DNA of 64,000 bases. It comes from Chryseobacterium sp. SNU WT5 (GTDB lineage: Bacteria; Bacteroidota; Bacteroidia; Flavobacteriales; Weeksellaceae). Numbering within the stretch: position 1 is the stretch's first letter; each line of letters opens with the position of its first letter. The notes under the pieces were generated by a model. The model had not been told where the DNA came from and made no database searches. It saw nothing but the letters and a program-made list of their open reading frames with translations. A program made the position numbers and the translations under genes. The DNA lies in assembly GCF_007362475.1 (NCBI RefSeq), contig NZ_CP041687.1, positions 248,001 through 312,000 of the forward strand. The letters run 5' to 3'. Positions 15,530 to 23,494 of this stretch are shown here, piece by piece.

Positions 15530-16846
15530 TCACACCACCGTACGTACGGGTCTCGTATACGGCGGTTCGTATCTTGATGGGTTAAGTGATAGATGAAGTT
15601 CTAACATGGCGATGTATGCACGTTTCTTTAGCCTTGAAATAGTGATTGTTGTTCCTAAAATAGGACTTTGTGCGACTGCCCATCCTCCTTTCCGAGTTCG
15701 GCTATATGCATACGCAAGGCTTTGGTCGATTCCTAATCGAATGAGGTTTTTCCTCTTCCGTTCGGGCTTCTTCCAATCATGCCAAATGCAATACCGCAGT
15801 CGGTTTCTCAGCCATCCGTCAAAGCTGAGGAGTTTTCCTTTGATACTTGTTCCTCGAAAATAGTTTAACCATCCACGCTGAACTTCGTTAATCTTTTGGA
15901 TACGCTCATCAAAACTTATCGGAGCGGTTTTTCGGGTGAGGGATTTTAGTCGCTCTTTCAATCGTGTCCACGCTTTCTTACCTACTACCAATTGGTATTT
16001 TCCCTTGTCCCCTTTCTTATATGTAGATTCGAATCCGAATCCCAGTAGTTCAAATTGTACTGGCTTTCTAACTCCACTTTTCTCACCATTAATAGTGAGT
16101 TTGAGTTTCGTTTTCAAGTACTTCTCTATGGCTTTTAGCGTTGCAGTTGCGTGGCTTTTATACTGGGTATAAATACTAAAATCATCTGCGTAGCGCACAA
16201 ATCGAAGTTTACGTTTTGTCAATTCTTTATCCAACTCATTGAGCAGGATATTCGACAATAACGGACTTAAAGGCGAACCTTGCGGAACTCCTTTTCTTCG
16301 TTTGTGTAATTGACCATTGATTAGAATTGGAGCTCGTAACCATTTGCGGATTAAGCGCATGGTTATTGGGCATTTTACCTTTCGATAAAGTAAGTTAAGA
16401 AGGATGCAGTGGTCTACTTCATCAAAGAAGGTCTTTAGATCAATATCTACAATAAATGGATAACCTTCATGGATATGCTCCAACGCTTTACCAACTGCTT
16501 GGCGGGCGTTTTTGTTGGGTCTGAATCCATAACTGTGAACACTAAATTCATTCTCATAGTGTGGCATCAGAACTTGTGACACCGCTTGTTGTAACACTCT
16601 ATCGGTTACTGTTGGTATTCCTAAAAGTCGGGTTTTACCATTTCCTTTAGGAATCTCTACTCCAAGAATGGGTTGAGGAAGATAACACCTCTCTTTTATG
16701 GAAGAATAAAGTCGTGTTTTCTCTTTCCGAAGATAATCAGATAGTTCTTGCACGTTCATTCCGTCCACGCCAGCGCTGCCTTTATTCGCAATTACTTGCT
16801 CTAAGGCTCGTTGCATGTTGCGAGGATGTAATACTCTTTCAATCAT
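15530..16846 (-). CDS. ltrA: Group II intron-encoded reverse transcriptase/maturase
   Basis: A 438-residue intron protein. The reverse transcriptase domain runs from about 20 to 270 with GVPQGSPLSPLLSNILLN (186-203) and the catalytic YADD at 219-222. It is followed by the maturase/GIIM region (about 290-380, with EVQRGWLNYFRG). There is no C-terminal HNH endonuclease domain, as in bacterial class C introns. The last residues EPPYTRPVRTVV are encoded across the domain V hairpin. The frame is intact, so the intron may still be mobile. Confidence 0.92.
   Translation of the reverse strand: MIERVLHPRNMQRALEQVIANKGSAGVDGMNVQELSDYLRKEKTRLYSSIKERCYLPQPILGVEIPKGNGKTRLLGIPTVTDRVLQQAVSQVLMPHYENEFSVHSYGFRPNKNARQAVGKALEHIHEGYPFIVDIDLKTFFDEVDHCILLNLLYRKVKCPITMRLIRKWLRAPILINGQLHKRRKGVPQGSPLSPLLSNILLNELDKELTKRKLRFVRYADDFSIYTQYKSHATATLKAIEKYLKTKLKLTINGEKSGVRKPVQFELLGFGFESTYKKGDKGKYQLVVGKKAWTRLKERLKSLTRKTAPISFDERIQKINEVQRGWLNYFRGTSIKGKLLSFDGWLRNRLRYCIWHDWKKPERKRKNLIRLGIDQSLAYAYSRTRKGGWAVAQSPILGTTITISRLKKRAYIAMLELHLSLNPSRYEPPYTRPVRTVV
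15534..15566 (-). ncRNA. Group II intron domain V
   Basis: The minus strand folds ACCGCCGTA (15566-15558) with TACGGTGGT (15542-15534) around a distal stem, the 33-34 nt catalytic hairpin expected about 40 bases before the 3' splice site. The coding end of the maturase overlaps it. Confidence 0.7.
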
Positions 16847-17186
16847 TCTTGTTCTTTTACTTTAACCTGTTCCGCTTTCCCAAGGCTATTCCGTTTAACG
16901 GGAATTCCATTGTGAATTAAGAACCAAAATACGTTCAGTCCTTCCTTGGGTTGTGAGTCCTCCGATTTATTCATCGGCTCGTTGCTCCTAAGTACTATGA
17001 CCTCTGCTGACTTCTTCGTTTTGCCAACTCGTGGCTACGAAGATCTCCCCAGGTAATGGCATCTTCTTTCACTCAATTCCTGCCGTATCTACATTTATGC
17101 ACTTTTGTAATCTTAGGGCGTTACAATGATGTGCTTGCTTACCCATGCATAAATGCCTCCTATACGGTTCCTGTTCGTCAGTACCG

Positions 17187-17204
17187 TCCCGATAGCTATC
17201 GGGA
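17187..17204. repeat. 18-bp palindrome TCCCGATAGCTATCGGGA
   Basis: A perfect palindrome within the intron's 5' RNA region. A near-identical copy (one base different, C for T at position 11) lies in an intergenic gap at 46412-46429. Confidence 0.6.
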
Positions 17205-17559
17205 TTGTAGTCGCGCTTTATTCATTCCTTTTTATTGTTTTTTTAAGGTATTCATGAATGCTTTGCATTTCTTCAGATGTAACCTCACGGTTACCACCCT
17301 TGCGACTTACTAATGGTTCAAGGAGTTACCCTCGCCCATAAGGGACTTGCACCCTCTAGATTAATTTCCTACTTTCGTAAGAGAAAGATGCCCATGCTGG
17401 GCACACACCCCGTGTATAATTAATGGCTGGTTCTCGCCTACTTACGAAAGTCCTCGCGGACTTTCTATTCGGTTTTTATTTGCTAACATTAGTACTTAAA
17501 ACACGCCACTAATCAGACACGAACACGTTGGGAATTTTAAACAAACTATATTATAAAAA

Positions 17560-18111
17560 ATGAAAAAAATAATTTTACCACTTTTGGTTTTGACCACATT
17601 AACAATTCAAAGTTGTACAGTAATGAAAGTTTCGGAAAAAACCGACGATGGACTTTTTAAAGCATCCAAAAAAGCGGATATTCTTGTAAATAAACCTTTT
17701 AATTTAGATGAAAATAAAAGTCTTTTAGTCGTTCCAAATAATACATTTATGAAAGGGATGGCTGAAAAAATTGGTTATTTTGACAAAGTAATTACATTTG
17801 ATGATTTAGAAAAAGATATTATAAAAGATAATAAGCAAGACGAAGTTGGTGCTTTAACAGGCAAAATAGGAATTAACAATGCTTATCGAAAATATAAAAA
17901 ATTTTTATATCTAAAATTTGATGACAATAAAGATAAAAGTAAAAGAATCCAATTGAAATTAGTAAATCCAGAGGATTTTGATGAAATTTTTGTTAGTGAT
18001 ACTTTATATGACGATTTCTGGGTTGGGGTTAATGACCAAAATACTTTTAATCCTTTATTTAATGCTCTAATAACTTACATCAAAAGTAACTCTAAAACAT
18101 ACGGAAAATAA
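17560..18111 (+). CDS. Lipoprotein of unknown function, cassette-borne
   Basis: A 183-residue protein with a lipoprotein signal peptide, LTTLTIQSC, acylated Cys19. The mature part is soluble, Lys/Asp/Asn-rich and without recognisable domain; VVPNNTFMKGMAEKIGYFDKV resembles the way many flavobacterial envelope proteins begin a Rossmann-like or beta-alpha section, but this is not decisive. It starts 33 bases after the cassette junction, like the other cassette genes. Confidence 0.75.
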   Translation: MKKIILPLLVLTTLTIQSCTVMKVSEKTDDGLFKASKKADILVNKPFNLDENKSLLVVPNNTFMKGMAEKIGYFDKVITFDDLEKDIIKDNKQDEVGALTGKIGINNAYRKYKKFLYLKFDDNKDKSKRIQLKLVNPEDFDEIFVSDTLYDDFWVGVNDQNTFNPLFNALITYIKSNSKTYGK

Positions 18112-18121
18112 AACTTCTGCT

Positions 18122-18174
18122 AATAACTAAGCTTTCGTTTTGTCTGAAAGACAAGAAATGAAAGCCCGTTGAAC
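18122..18174 (+). other. Possible degenerate attC-like site 6
   Basis: AATAAC is followed by GCTTTCGTTTTGTCT (18131-18145) and, after a 2-nt loop, AGACAAGAAATGAAAGC, which pairs with a 2-nt bulge. CCC and GTTGAAC (18168-18174, fitting GTTRRRY) come next. The loop is much shorter than in the other sites and the core does not complement the cassette start. Confidence 0.3.
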
Positions 18175-18650
18175 GGAAGCTCCGGTAGCTTTTCCTCCCC
18201 GCTTGGTAATCTTATGGAGTTATCGTTTCTAAGGATATTAGAGCAGTTTTTTAGAAGGAATCCTTTTTTTGCGGCGTTTGGTAGATTCGAGCATTGTTGA
18301 AGTTCAGCGAAATCAACTTTGAACTAATTTGGTTCTAGTTCGGCGGACAATTATTAAATTACAGTATGGTCACAGCGACTTTCGTAATTCTGCACTATGT
18401 TTAAAATTATGATTCGTTTAAAAAAAGCTAGTACTACTGCAAAAACTTTGTTATTTCTAGTTGCTGACCGTATTAATATTATCAGATTTGCAGTATAAGC
18501 TAAGGAAATATTCATTGATCGGACATTGCAAAAATACGCTAAAGAGCGAATCGAGAAATAAAAAAAGAGATCAGTAATCTTTATCAATACTTAAATTATA
18601 TTGTAATCTCTTATATTAGAGAAAAAATCATCTTTAATCCTTTCATAATC
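18175..18650. other. Intergenic stretch without recognisable gene
   Basis: Between the last cassette and rpsF. It is AT-rich with short complementary pieces (GGAAGCTCC/GGTAGCTTTTCC near 18174-18200; AAGAGAT near 18563 with ATCTCTT near 18605) but no coding signal on either strand. It is probably the decayed downstream edge of the accessory region. Confidence 0.4.
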
Positions 18651-18681
18651 TTGCATGTTACAAAAAGAAGTTATATTTTTG
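18651..18681 (+). promoter_or_regulatory. Promoter of the rpsF-rpsR-rplI operon
   Basis: The -33 TTG at 18651-18653 and the -7 TATTTTTG at 18674-18681 are separated by 20 bases, the best two-part match to the Bacteroidota housekeeping promoter in the window. The leader to the rpsF start is 34 bases. Confidence 0.6.
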
Positions 18682-18715
18682 CACCTCGAAATAATTAACA
18701 AAATTCATTAACATT

Positions 18716-19057
18716 ATGAACAATTACGAAACTGTTTTCATTTTAACTCCCGTTCTATCTGATGCTCAGGTGGAGGAAGCAGTGAAAAAATTTGAAGACT
18801 TATTGACTTCAAACAATTGCGAAATCGTTGCCAAAGAAAATTGGGGACTTAAGAAATTAGCTTATCCTATTCAATTAAAAAAGAATGGATTCTACACTTT
18901 GATCGAATTCAAAGGTGAAGGAAATGTAGTAGCAGATTTAGAACTTGCTTACAAACGTGACGAGAGAGTAATCCGTTACCTTACTACAAAACTTGACAAA
19001 CACGCGATCGAGTATGCAGTTACCAGAAGAACGAAAGTGAAAACTGCGAAAGTTTAA
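18716..19057 (+). CDS. rpsF: Small ribosomal subunit protein bS6
   Basis: A 113-residue protein with the bS6 signature [16 protein letters not shown] at the start, [20 protein letters not shown] in the centre and DERVIRYL towards the end. It sits in the 30S platform and binds bS18, which is encoded next (24-base gap). The strong promoter immediately upstream and the order rpsF-rpsR-rplI are those typical of Bacteroidota. Confidence 0.97.
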   Translation: MNNYETVFILTPVLSDAQVEEAVKKFEDLLTSNNCEIVAKENWGLKKLAYPIQLKKNGFYTLIEFKGEGNVVADLELAYKRDERVIRYLTTKLDKHAIEYAVTRRTKVKTAKV

Positions 19058-19081
19058 TTTTAACCTTAAAAAAGAAAAGAC

Positions 19082-19384
19082 ATGGCAATAGATGATATGG
19101 CTAAACAAGCCTCAGCAGGTGGAGAATCCGAAGTAAGATTCTTAACTCCAGTAGACATCAATACAAAATCTGATAAAAAATACTGTAGATTTAAAAAATT
19201 TGGTATCAAACATGTAGATTATAAAGATGCTTCTTTCCTTCTTCAGTTCGTAAACGAACAAGGTAAAATTTTACCAAGAAGATATACTGGAACTTCTTTG
19301 AAATACCAGAGAAAAGTTTCTGCAGCAATCAAAAGAGCAAGACATTTGGCAATGTTGCCTTACGTAGCTGATTTATTAAAATAA
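19082..19384 (+). CDS. rpsR: Small ribosomal subunit protein bS18
   Basis: A 100-residue protein with [38 protein letters not shown] and the basic helix [17 protein letters not shown]. Its N-terminus is longer (about 25 residues) than in Proteobacteria, as usual for flavobacteria. It binds 16S rRNA with bS6. Second gene of the operon. Confidence 0.97.
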   Translation: MAIDDMAKQASAGGESEVRFLTPVDINTKSDKKYCRFKKFGIKHVDYKDASFLLQFVNEQGKILPRRYTGTSLKYQRKVSAAIKRARHLAMLPYVADLLK

Positions 19385-19479
19385 TATTAATCATTGGTTG
19401 TTGGTTATTGGTTGTTGCTGCTAGTTCGCTAACTTCAAACCTCCAAAATCTAACTTCTAAATAAAAAAGGACAACAACA
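19385..19479 (+). repeat. Low-complexity TTGGTT-type spacer between rpsR and rplI
   Basis: The 95-base gap contains ATTGGTTGTTGGTTATTGG and GTTGTTGCTG, followed by AACTTC-type repeats (CTAACTTC twice). It has no ORF. The low-complexity words look like slippage expansion rather than a regulatory RNA. Confidence 0.4.
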
Positions 19480-20010
19480 ATGGACATTATCCTAAAAAAA
19501 GACGTAGAAAACTTAGGTCTTGAATTCGATACCGTAAGTGTAAAACCAGGTTATGCAAGAAACTACTTGTTACCTCAAGGGATCGCACTTTTGGCTACAC
19601 CAAAAAATAAAGCGGCTCTAGCAGAAACTTTAGAAGCTAGAAAAGAAGAAGAAGCTAAATTGGTAGCTGCTGCAAATGCAATTGTAGAACAATTGAAAAA
19701 AACAAATATCACAATCGCAACTAAAGTTGGGTCTGGTGATAAATTGTTTGGATCAATCAACAACGCAAACCTTTCTGAAGAATTATCTAAAGTTGGAGTG
19801 CAAGTTGACAAAAAATACATCAAGATTCCAGGGAACAACATCAAGAGAACTGGTAAATCTACTGCAGTAATTAGACTTCACAGAGAGGTTGAATACAACT
19901 ACGAATTCGAAATCGTATCTGACGCTCCACCAGTGGTAGAAGCTCCGAAACCAGTTGCTAAGCCAAAAGCTGCAGCAGTAACGGAAGAAACTCCAACTGA
20001 AGAAGCATAA
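19480..20010 (+). CDS. rplI: Large ribosomal subunit protein bL9
   Basis: A 176-residue protein with the bL9 N-terminal rRNA-binding domain, MDIILKKDVENLGLEFDTVSVKPGYARNYL (landmark PGYARNYL), a long connecting helix (about 45-75) and the C-terminal domain GSGDKLFGSINNANL. An extra acidic/Ala-Pro tail (about 150-176) extends it beyond the E. coli length. Last gene of the ribosomal operon, followed by a terminator. Confidence 0.97.
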   Translation: MDIILKKDVENLGLEFDTVSVKPGYARNYLLPQGIALLATPKNKAALAETLEARKEEEAKLVAAANAIVEQLKKTNITIATKVGSGDKLFGSINNANLSEELSKVGVQVDKKYIKIPGNNIKRTGKSTAVIRLHREVEYNYEFEIVSDAPPVVEAPKPVAKPKAAAVTEETPTEEA

Positions 20011-20030
20011 GCGTTTTCTTACATAATTAT

Positions 20031-20063
20031 AAATCCGATATCAAATTGATATTGGATTTTTTT
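20031..20063 (+). terminator. Terminator of the ribosomal protein operon
   Basis: AAATCCGATATCA (20031-20043) pairs with TGATATTGGATTT (20047-20059, one G-T pair), followed by a T run. Confidence 0.75.
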
Positions 20064-20459
20064 GGTTATAAAGCGGATTTTCACTTATTCTCCACATTTC
20101 TAACAAAGAAAAAAAATTCTATAACTAATACATTGTAAATATTAATAGGGTGAAAACTAACAAGTGTTTTTTACTATATTTAGCCTTTACGCAGGAAAGA
20201 GCTTAGTGAGAAAAGTCACGACAAACTTATTCATTCTTTTTTTTGTACCTCTTGAACATAAATACAGTTAGAATTTGTAATCTAAAAGATTAACTTAATT
20301 GGTATACCACGATGCGGAATAATTAGGCTGATTCTTGCACTAAAAAGCCATTGTGAGTTCAGTGTTTCCCATACAATCGATTACAGCTGGTCAAGTCCTT
20401 TCCTCTATTTATGCATTTGATTTTTCACATATTAAAAGTGATCACAACCAAACAAAAAA
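20064..20459. other. Intergenic stretch with no recognisable gene
   Basis: Lies between two convergent terminators. I see no coding frame, tRNA, or known riboswitch. The piece around 20195-20235 (GCAGGAAAGAGCTTAG onwards) is purine-rich and could be part of a transcript, but this cannot be supported further. Confidence 0.35.
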
Positions 20460-20495
20460 AAGCTTCAGGAATATATTCTGAAGCATTTTTTTTAA
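20460..20495. terminator. Bidirectional terminator between rplI and the FMN protein gene
   Basis: GCTTCAG (20462-20468) pairs with CTGAAGC (20478-20484), with A tracts before and T tracts after, so it can act on both strands. It lies 19 bases past the end of the minus-strand FMN-binding gene. Confidence 0.65.
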
Positions 20496-20513
20496 AATTT
20501 TTTGGGTGTTATA

Positions 20514-22034
20514 TTAGTATCTACTAACAGGTGTTTTTACATTACCTAAAACATCTGGGAAATAATAATCTGCAAGATGCTCAAATTCATCTCCACGCAT
20601 AAACATGCTGGCATCCACTTCTTCGTAGGTACTTCTTCCTGCAGCTGCAATGAGCTCATTACACGTACGCAAAGTATTTTTATGGAAATGATATACCCGC
20701 TCACTCTTATCTGTTACATCAAGACCTTTAATAAGCATCTTATCTTGTGTTGCTACTCCTGTAGGACAAGTATTGGTATTACATCTTAAAGCCTGAATGC
20801 AACCTAATGCAAACATAAAACCTCTTGCATTATTACACATATCTGCACCCATAGAAACTGCGCGAAGAATATCTAGAGCTGTTAACACTTTTCCACTTGC
20901 AATAACTTTCAATTTATCTCTGACGTTGAAGTTTGTCAACGTTCTGTTTACAAATATTAAAGCAGGTTCTAATGGCATCCCTACTCCATCTGAAAATTCA
21001 GGAGGTGCAGCACCTGTACCACCTTCAGCACCATCAACGGTGATGAAATCCGGGTAAATTTTCAAAACATTCATTTGTACGCAGATATCTTCAAATTCCT
21101 TGGTATCTCCTATACATAACTTAAAACCTACTGGTTTACCATCTGAAAGCTCCCGTAGTTGCTGTACGAATCTCAATAATCCTGCTGCATCTGAAAAAGA
21201 AGAGTGAGATGGAGGTGAAATAATAGTTATTCCTGGTTGTACGTGACGGATCGCTGCAATTTCTGGAGTATTTTTAGATCCTGGAAGAACTCCACCATGA
21301 CCTGGTTTAGCTCCCTGAGAAATCTTGATCTCTATCATTTTTACGGCAGGAATAGAAACATTTTTCTTGAAAATCTCGGGAGAGAAAAATCCATGATCAT
21401 CTCTACATCCGAAATAACCTGTTCCGATCTGCCAGCAAAGATCACCACCTTCTAAATGGTATGGTGAAATTCCACCTTCTCCAGTATTATGATAGAAACC
21501 TCCTTTTTTAGCTCCTCTATTTAAAGAGATCTGTGCTCTGTCACTCAGTGATCCAAAACTCATCGCAGAAATATTAAATAAAGAAGCCTCGTATTTCTGA
21601 GTACATTGTGCGCCACCAACTAAAACGGTCGGTAAATGTTCTGAGGGCGATTTTGCATAAATCGAATGTTTAATCCCCTCATATTTTCGATTATTTATCT
21701 CTAACTGCGTTCCAAAAGGTACCGTATCACTAATATTTTTTGATCTTCGGTAAGCAGCGGAACGTTCGTTCCGGGGAAATGGTTTACCGTCCGTTTCTCT
21801 TTCAATAAAATACTGCTGCATTTCAGGAGAAATACCTTCGAAAATGTAGCGAAAGTAACCTAACACGGGAAAATTTCGGAGAATGGCATGTTTGGTTTGG
21901 AATGCATTATACAAACCTAAAATATAAATACAACTCAATAGAATTGGAATCCACAAATGGGCTTTAAGCAATAAAGAAAGCGCCCAAGTTACTACCAAAA
22001 CTACAAGTCCCCATCTAATGAATTTATCTCTCAT
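20514..22034 (-). CDS. FMN-binding glutamate synthase-like membrane protein
   Basis: About 506 residues. Two N-terminal membrane helices (about 5-45) are followed by a GltS-type FMN TIM barrel. Landmarks are ISAMSFGSLS, HNTGEGGISPYH, KISQGAKPGHGG, TVDGAEGGTGAAPPEF and the cysteine-bearing CNTNTCPTGVATQ. The family is annotated as glutamate synthase-related but lacks the amidotransferase domain; its real reaction is uncertain. I chose the ATG at 22034 rather than the one at 22133 because a -7 box (TAGTTTTG on the minus strand) lies between them, and MRDKFIRWG gives a normal N-terminus. Confidence 0.85.
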   Translation of the reverse strand: MRDKFIRWGLVVLVVTWALSLLLKAHLWIPILLSCIYILGLYNAFQTKHAILRNFPVLGYFRYIFEGISPEMQQYFIERETDGKPFPRNERSAAYRRSKNISDTVPFGTQLEINNRKYEGIKHSIYAKSPSEHLPTVLVGGAQCTQKYEASLFNISAMSFGSLSDRAQISLNRGAKKGGFYHNTGEGGISPYHLEGGDLCWQIGTGYFGCRDDHGFFSPEIFKKNVSIPAVKMIEIKISQGAKPGHGGVLPGSKNTPEIAAIRHVQPGITIISPPSHSSFSDAAGLLRFVQQLRELSDGKPVGFKLCIGDTKEFEDICVQMNVLKIYPDFITVDGAEGGTGAAPPEFSDGVGMPLEPALIFVNRTLTNFNVRDKLKVIASGKVLTALDILRAVSMGADMCNNARGFMFALGCIQALRCNTNTCPTGVATQDKMLIKGLDVTDKSERVYHFHKNTLRTCNELIAAAGRSTYEEVDASMFMRGDEFEHLADYYFPDVLGNVKTPVSRY

Positions 22035-22055
22035 TATAACTTTTTTATTTACATG

Positions 22056-22063
22056 CAAAACTA
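22056..22063 (-). promoter_or_regulatory. -7 promoter element for the FMN-binding protein gene
   Basis: The minus strand reads TAGTTTTG, 21 bases before the start at 22034. It lies inside a longer alternative reading frame and so argues for the shorter start. The rest of the gap up to 22427 shows nothing recognisable. Confidence 0.45.
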
Positions 22064-22427
22064 ATAATAATAACCCGACAAAAAAAACAAGTTTAGATTG
22101 AAAAACTCTTTTTAACCCTATATTTATCTCCAATTATTTGTGGTCAAATTAATGCTGTTTAATAAGATCAAAATAGTATACGATATAGGTATTGATTTCG
22201 AATCTTCTCCACTTTTTTATTACATTTTAGGTAAAAATTATCATCTTTCATAATGAAAAACAGAAACTTCTTTTTTTCTAAAAATTTACGTTCTATACTG
22301 AATAGATATTATCTATTATCTTCTTATATTACCTCGAATTATACCAATTAAGCAGGGACAAAATCAGGATAATTTTTTGGCTTACTATTTGAAAAGCTTT
22401 ATTCCTTAACTTTAACAAAATTATAAG

Positions 22428-23111
22428 ATGACTAAAAATACAATATTAGTTGCTACGATGGCAATAGCTACAGTAGGGACAACTGCACAGTCTTGTGTTG
22501 CATTGGCGACCTCAACAGTAGGGTTAGCAGTTTTAAAACAAATTCTACTTGGAGGAATTACCAAAGGTTTAAACATTTTCAGTAACAAAGACAGCTTTAT
22601 GGGGAACCAACTCATCGAAGCTGCACTACCACAACAACTTCGTGATCTCAATAACACTCTTCAAAAAGTAGGGTTAAGTAATTTGGTACAAAAAGAAAAG
22701 GAATATATCGCTGAAGCTGCAGCGTTTACAGTAAACACTTCGCGTCCTATTTTAATTAACGCTGTAAATTCATTAACAGCAGAAGATGCAGGTCGAATTG
22801 CTCAAGGTGGAACTGGTGTGGCGACACAAATTTTACGGGAGAGAACTTCATCCCAACTGATGGCAGCGATTGCTCCTAAAGTTGATGCAAAACTAAATGA
22901 ATTCGGACTCGTGCAATCATTAAATACCGCATTATCCGGCACTAATTTATTAGGAAGTATTTTAGGTGGACAAAATTCATCCAACATGTTAACAAGCGGT
23001 TTAAGTAATTTTGCAGCGCAGCAAATGGTTAATGGATTATTTAATATCATTGAAAGCCACGAACAGCAAAACTCAACTACTATTCTGAACTCCATTAAAG
23101 CTCAGCAATAA
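22428..23111 (+). CDS. DUF4197 family exported protein
   Basis: A 227-residue protein with a hydrophobic N-terminal segment ending TTAQSC, possibly a lipoprotein signal with Cys23, although the -3 residue is unusual. The body matches DUF4197: IEAALPQQLRDLNNTLQKVGL, VNSLTAEDAGRIAQGG, RERTSSQLMAAIAPKVDAKL and LNTAL. The function is unknown. The next gene begins about 65 bases downstream behind its own promoter box. Confidence 0.8.
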   Translation: MTKNTILVATMAIATVGTTAQSCVALATSTVGLAVLKQILLGGITKGLNIFSNKDSFMGNQLIEAALPQQLRDLNNTLQKVGLSNLVQKEKEYIAEAAAFTVNTSRPILINAVNSLTAEDAGRIAQGGTGVATQILRERTSSQLMAAIAPKVDAKLNEFGLVQSLNTALSGTNLLGSILGGQNSSNMLTSGLSNFAAQQMVNGLFNIIESHEQQNSTTILNSIKAQQ

Positions 23112-23125
23112 AAAGATATTTTCAT

Positions 23126-23133
23126 TATATTTG
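23126..23133 (+). promoter_or_regulatory. -7 promoter element for the DUF493 gene
   Basis: TATATTTG, exact TAnnTTTG match. It overlaps an upstream in-frame TTG (23131) and thereby supports ATG 23176 as the DUF493 start. Confidence 0.5.
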
Positions 23134-23175
23134 AATTCCGGCCAACGGAATTCTTTTCATTTAAACTTACAAGAA

Positions 23176-23484
23176 ATGGCAGATCAAACAGCTCCTGAGC
23201 AAAGTAAAAATCCGGAAGATTTTTATAATTCTTTGAAAGAAAAATTAACAGCTCATCATAATTTCCCAGAAGATTATCTCTTCAAATTTATCATAACCAG
23301 TGATGAGTCGAAACTTACAGAAATCTATCGCGTTTTCGACGATATAAAATTTACGATGAGTACTAGAGATAGTAAAAATGGAAAATATACTTCCCTAAGT
23401 ATCAATGCTTTCGTTTTAGATGCTGAACAAGTAGTTAAAATATACAAGCAAGTTGCTTTGATAGAAGGAGTAATGATGTTGTAA
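23176..23484 (+). CDS. DUF493 family protein
   Basis: A protein of about 102 residues with the DUF493/YbeD ferredoxin-like layout: NPEDFYNSLKEKLTAHHNFPEDYLFKF (landmark FPEDYLFKF), TMSTRDSKNGKYTSLSI and a C-terminal helix VVKIYKQVALIEGVMML. The ATG at 23176 is preferred over an in-frame TTG at 23131, which falls in the promoter box. Ten bases separate it from the epimerase gene, which is probably co-transcribed. In other bacteria members interact with regulatory partners, but the role here is unknown. Confidence 0.8.
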   Translation: MADQTAPEQSKNPEDFYNSLKEKLTAHHNFPEDYLFKFIITSDESKLTEIYRVFDDIKFTMSTRDSKNGKYTSLSINAFVLDAEQVVKIYKQVALIEGVMML

Positions 23485-23494
23485 TGTAGTTAAA

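Larger units (their letters stand above)
15487..17404 (-). mobile_element. Group II intron inserted in an attC-like site (IIC-attC-like)
   Basis: On the minus strand the element begins GTGCCCAGCATGGGC at 17404 and ends with CTACTCGAT at 15487, 1918 bases in all. The 5' ribozyme part (17404-16847) precedes the maturase gene. The 3' part holds a domain V hairpin and a domain VI-like hairpin (GGCTCCG/CGGAGTACGCC around 15499-15528). Boundaries were set by restoring the cassette core: the 5' flank ...GGGGTGT joins the 3' flank TATGCG to give GTTATGCG. The insertion point, GTGT/TATGCG on the strand opposite the cassette genes, parallels the TTGT/T site used by group IIC-attC introns of classical integrons. 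Confidence 0.8.
14893..17526 (+). mobile_element. Cassette 5 (membrane protein), attC-like site split by a group II intron
   Basis: It starts GTTATGCGT (14893-14901). Its own core is interrupted: CGCATA at 15481-15486 and AC at 17405-17406 flank the intron 15487-17404. Joined, they give ACGCATAAC, the exact complement of the start. Without the intron the cassette would be 716 bases, a typical cassette size. Confidence 0.68.
15481..17533 (+). other. attC-like site 5, interrupted by the intron
   Basis: The core is split (15481-15486 and 17405-17406). The left arm CGTGTATAATTAATGGC (17411-17427) pairs with the right arm GCCACTAATCAGACACG (17505-17521) at 14 of 17 positions. The mismatch before the final TGGC is once more A facing C. 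Then comes AACACGTT with the junction G at 17527. The loop contains GAAAGTCC/GGACTTTC (17446-17453, 17458-17465). Confidence 0.65.
17527..18175 (+). mobile_element. Cassette 6 (lipoprotein), far end degenerate
   Basis: It starts GTTGGGAATT (17527). The expected complement AATTCCCAAC is not found downstream, so the original end has been lost or altered. A short hairpin site (18122-18174) may be a replacement or a decayed terminus. Confidence 0.45.

Noticed and set aside
15487..17404. Transposon or retron
   Set aside because: No terminal inverted repeats or target duplication. The maturase region, domain V and precise core restoration identify a group II intron.
20064..20459. Riboswitch or small RNA between rplI and the FMN-binding gene
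   Set aside because: Neither neighbour is transcribed away from this gap (both end here), and I could not match any known riboswitch core.
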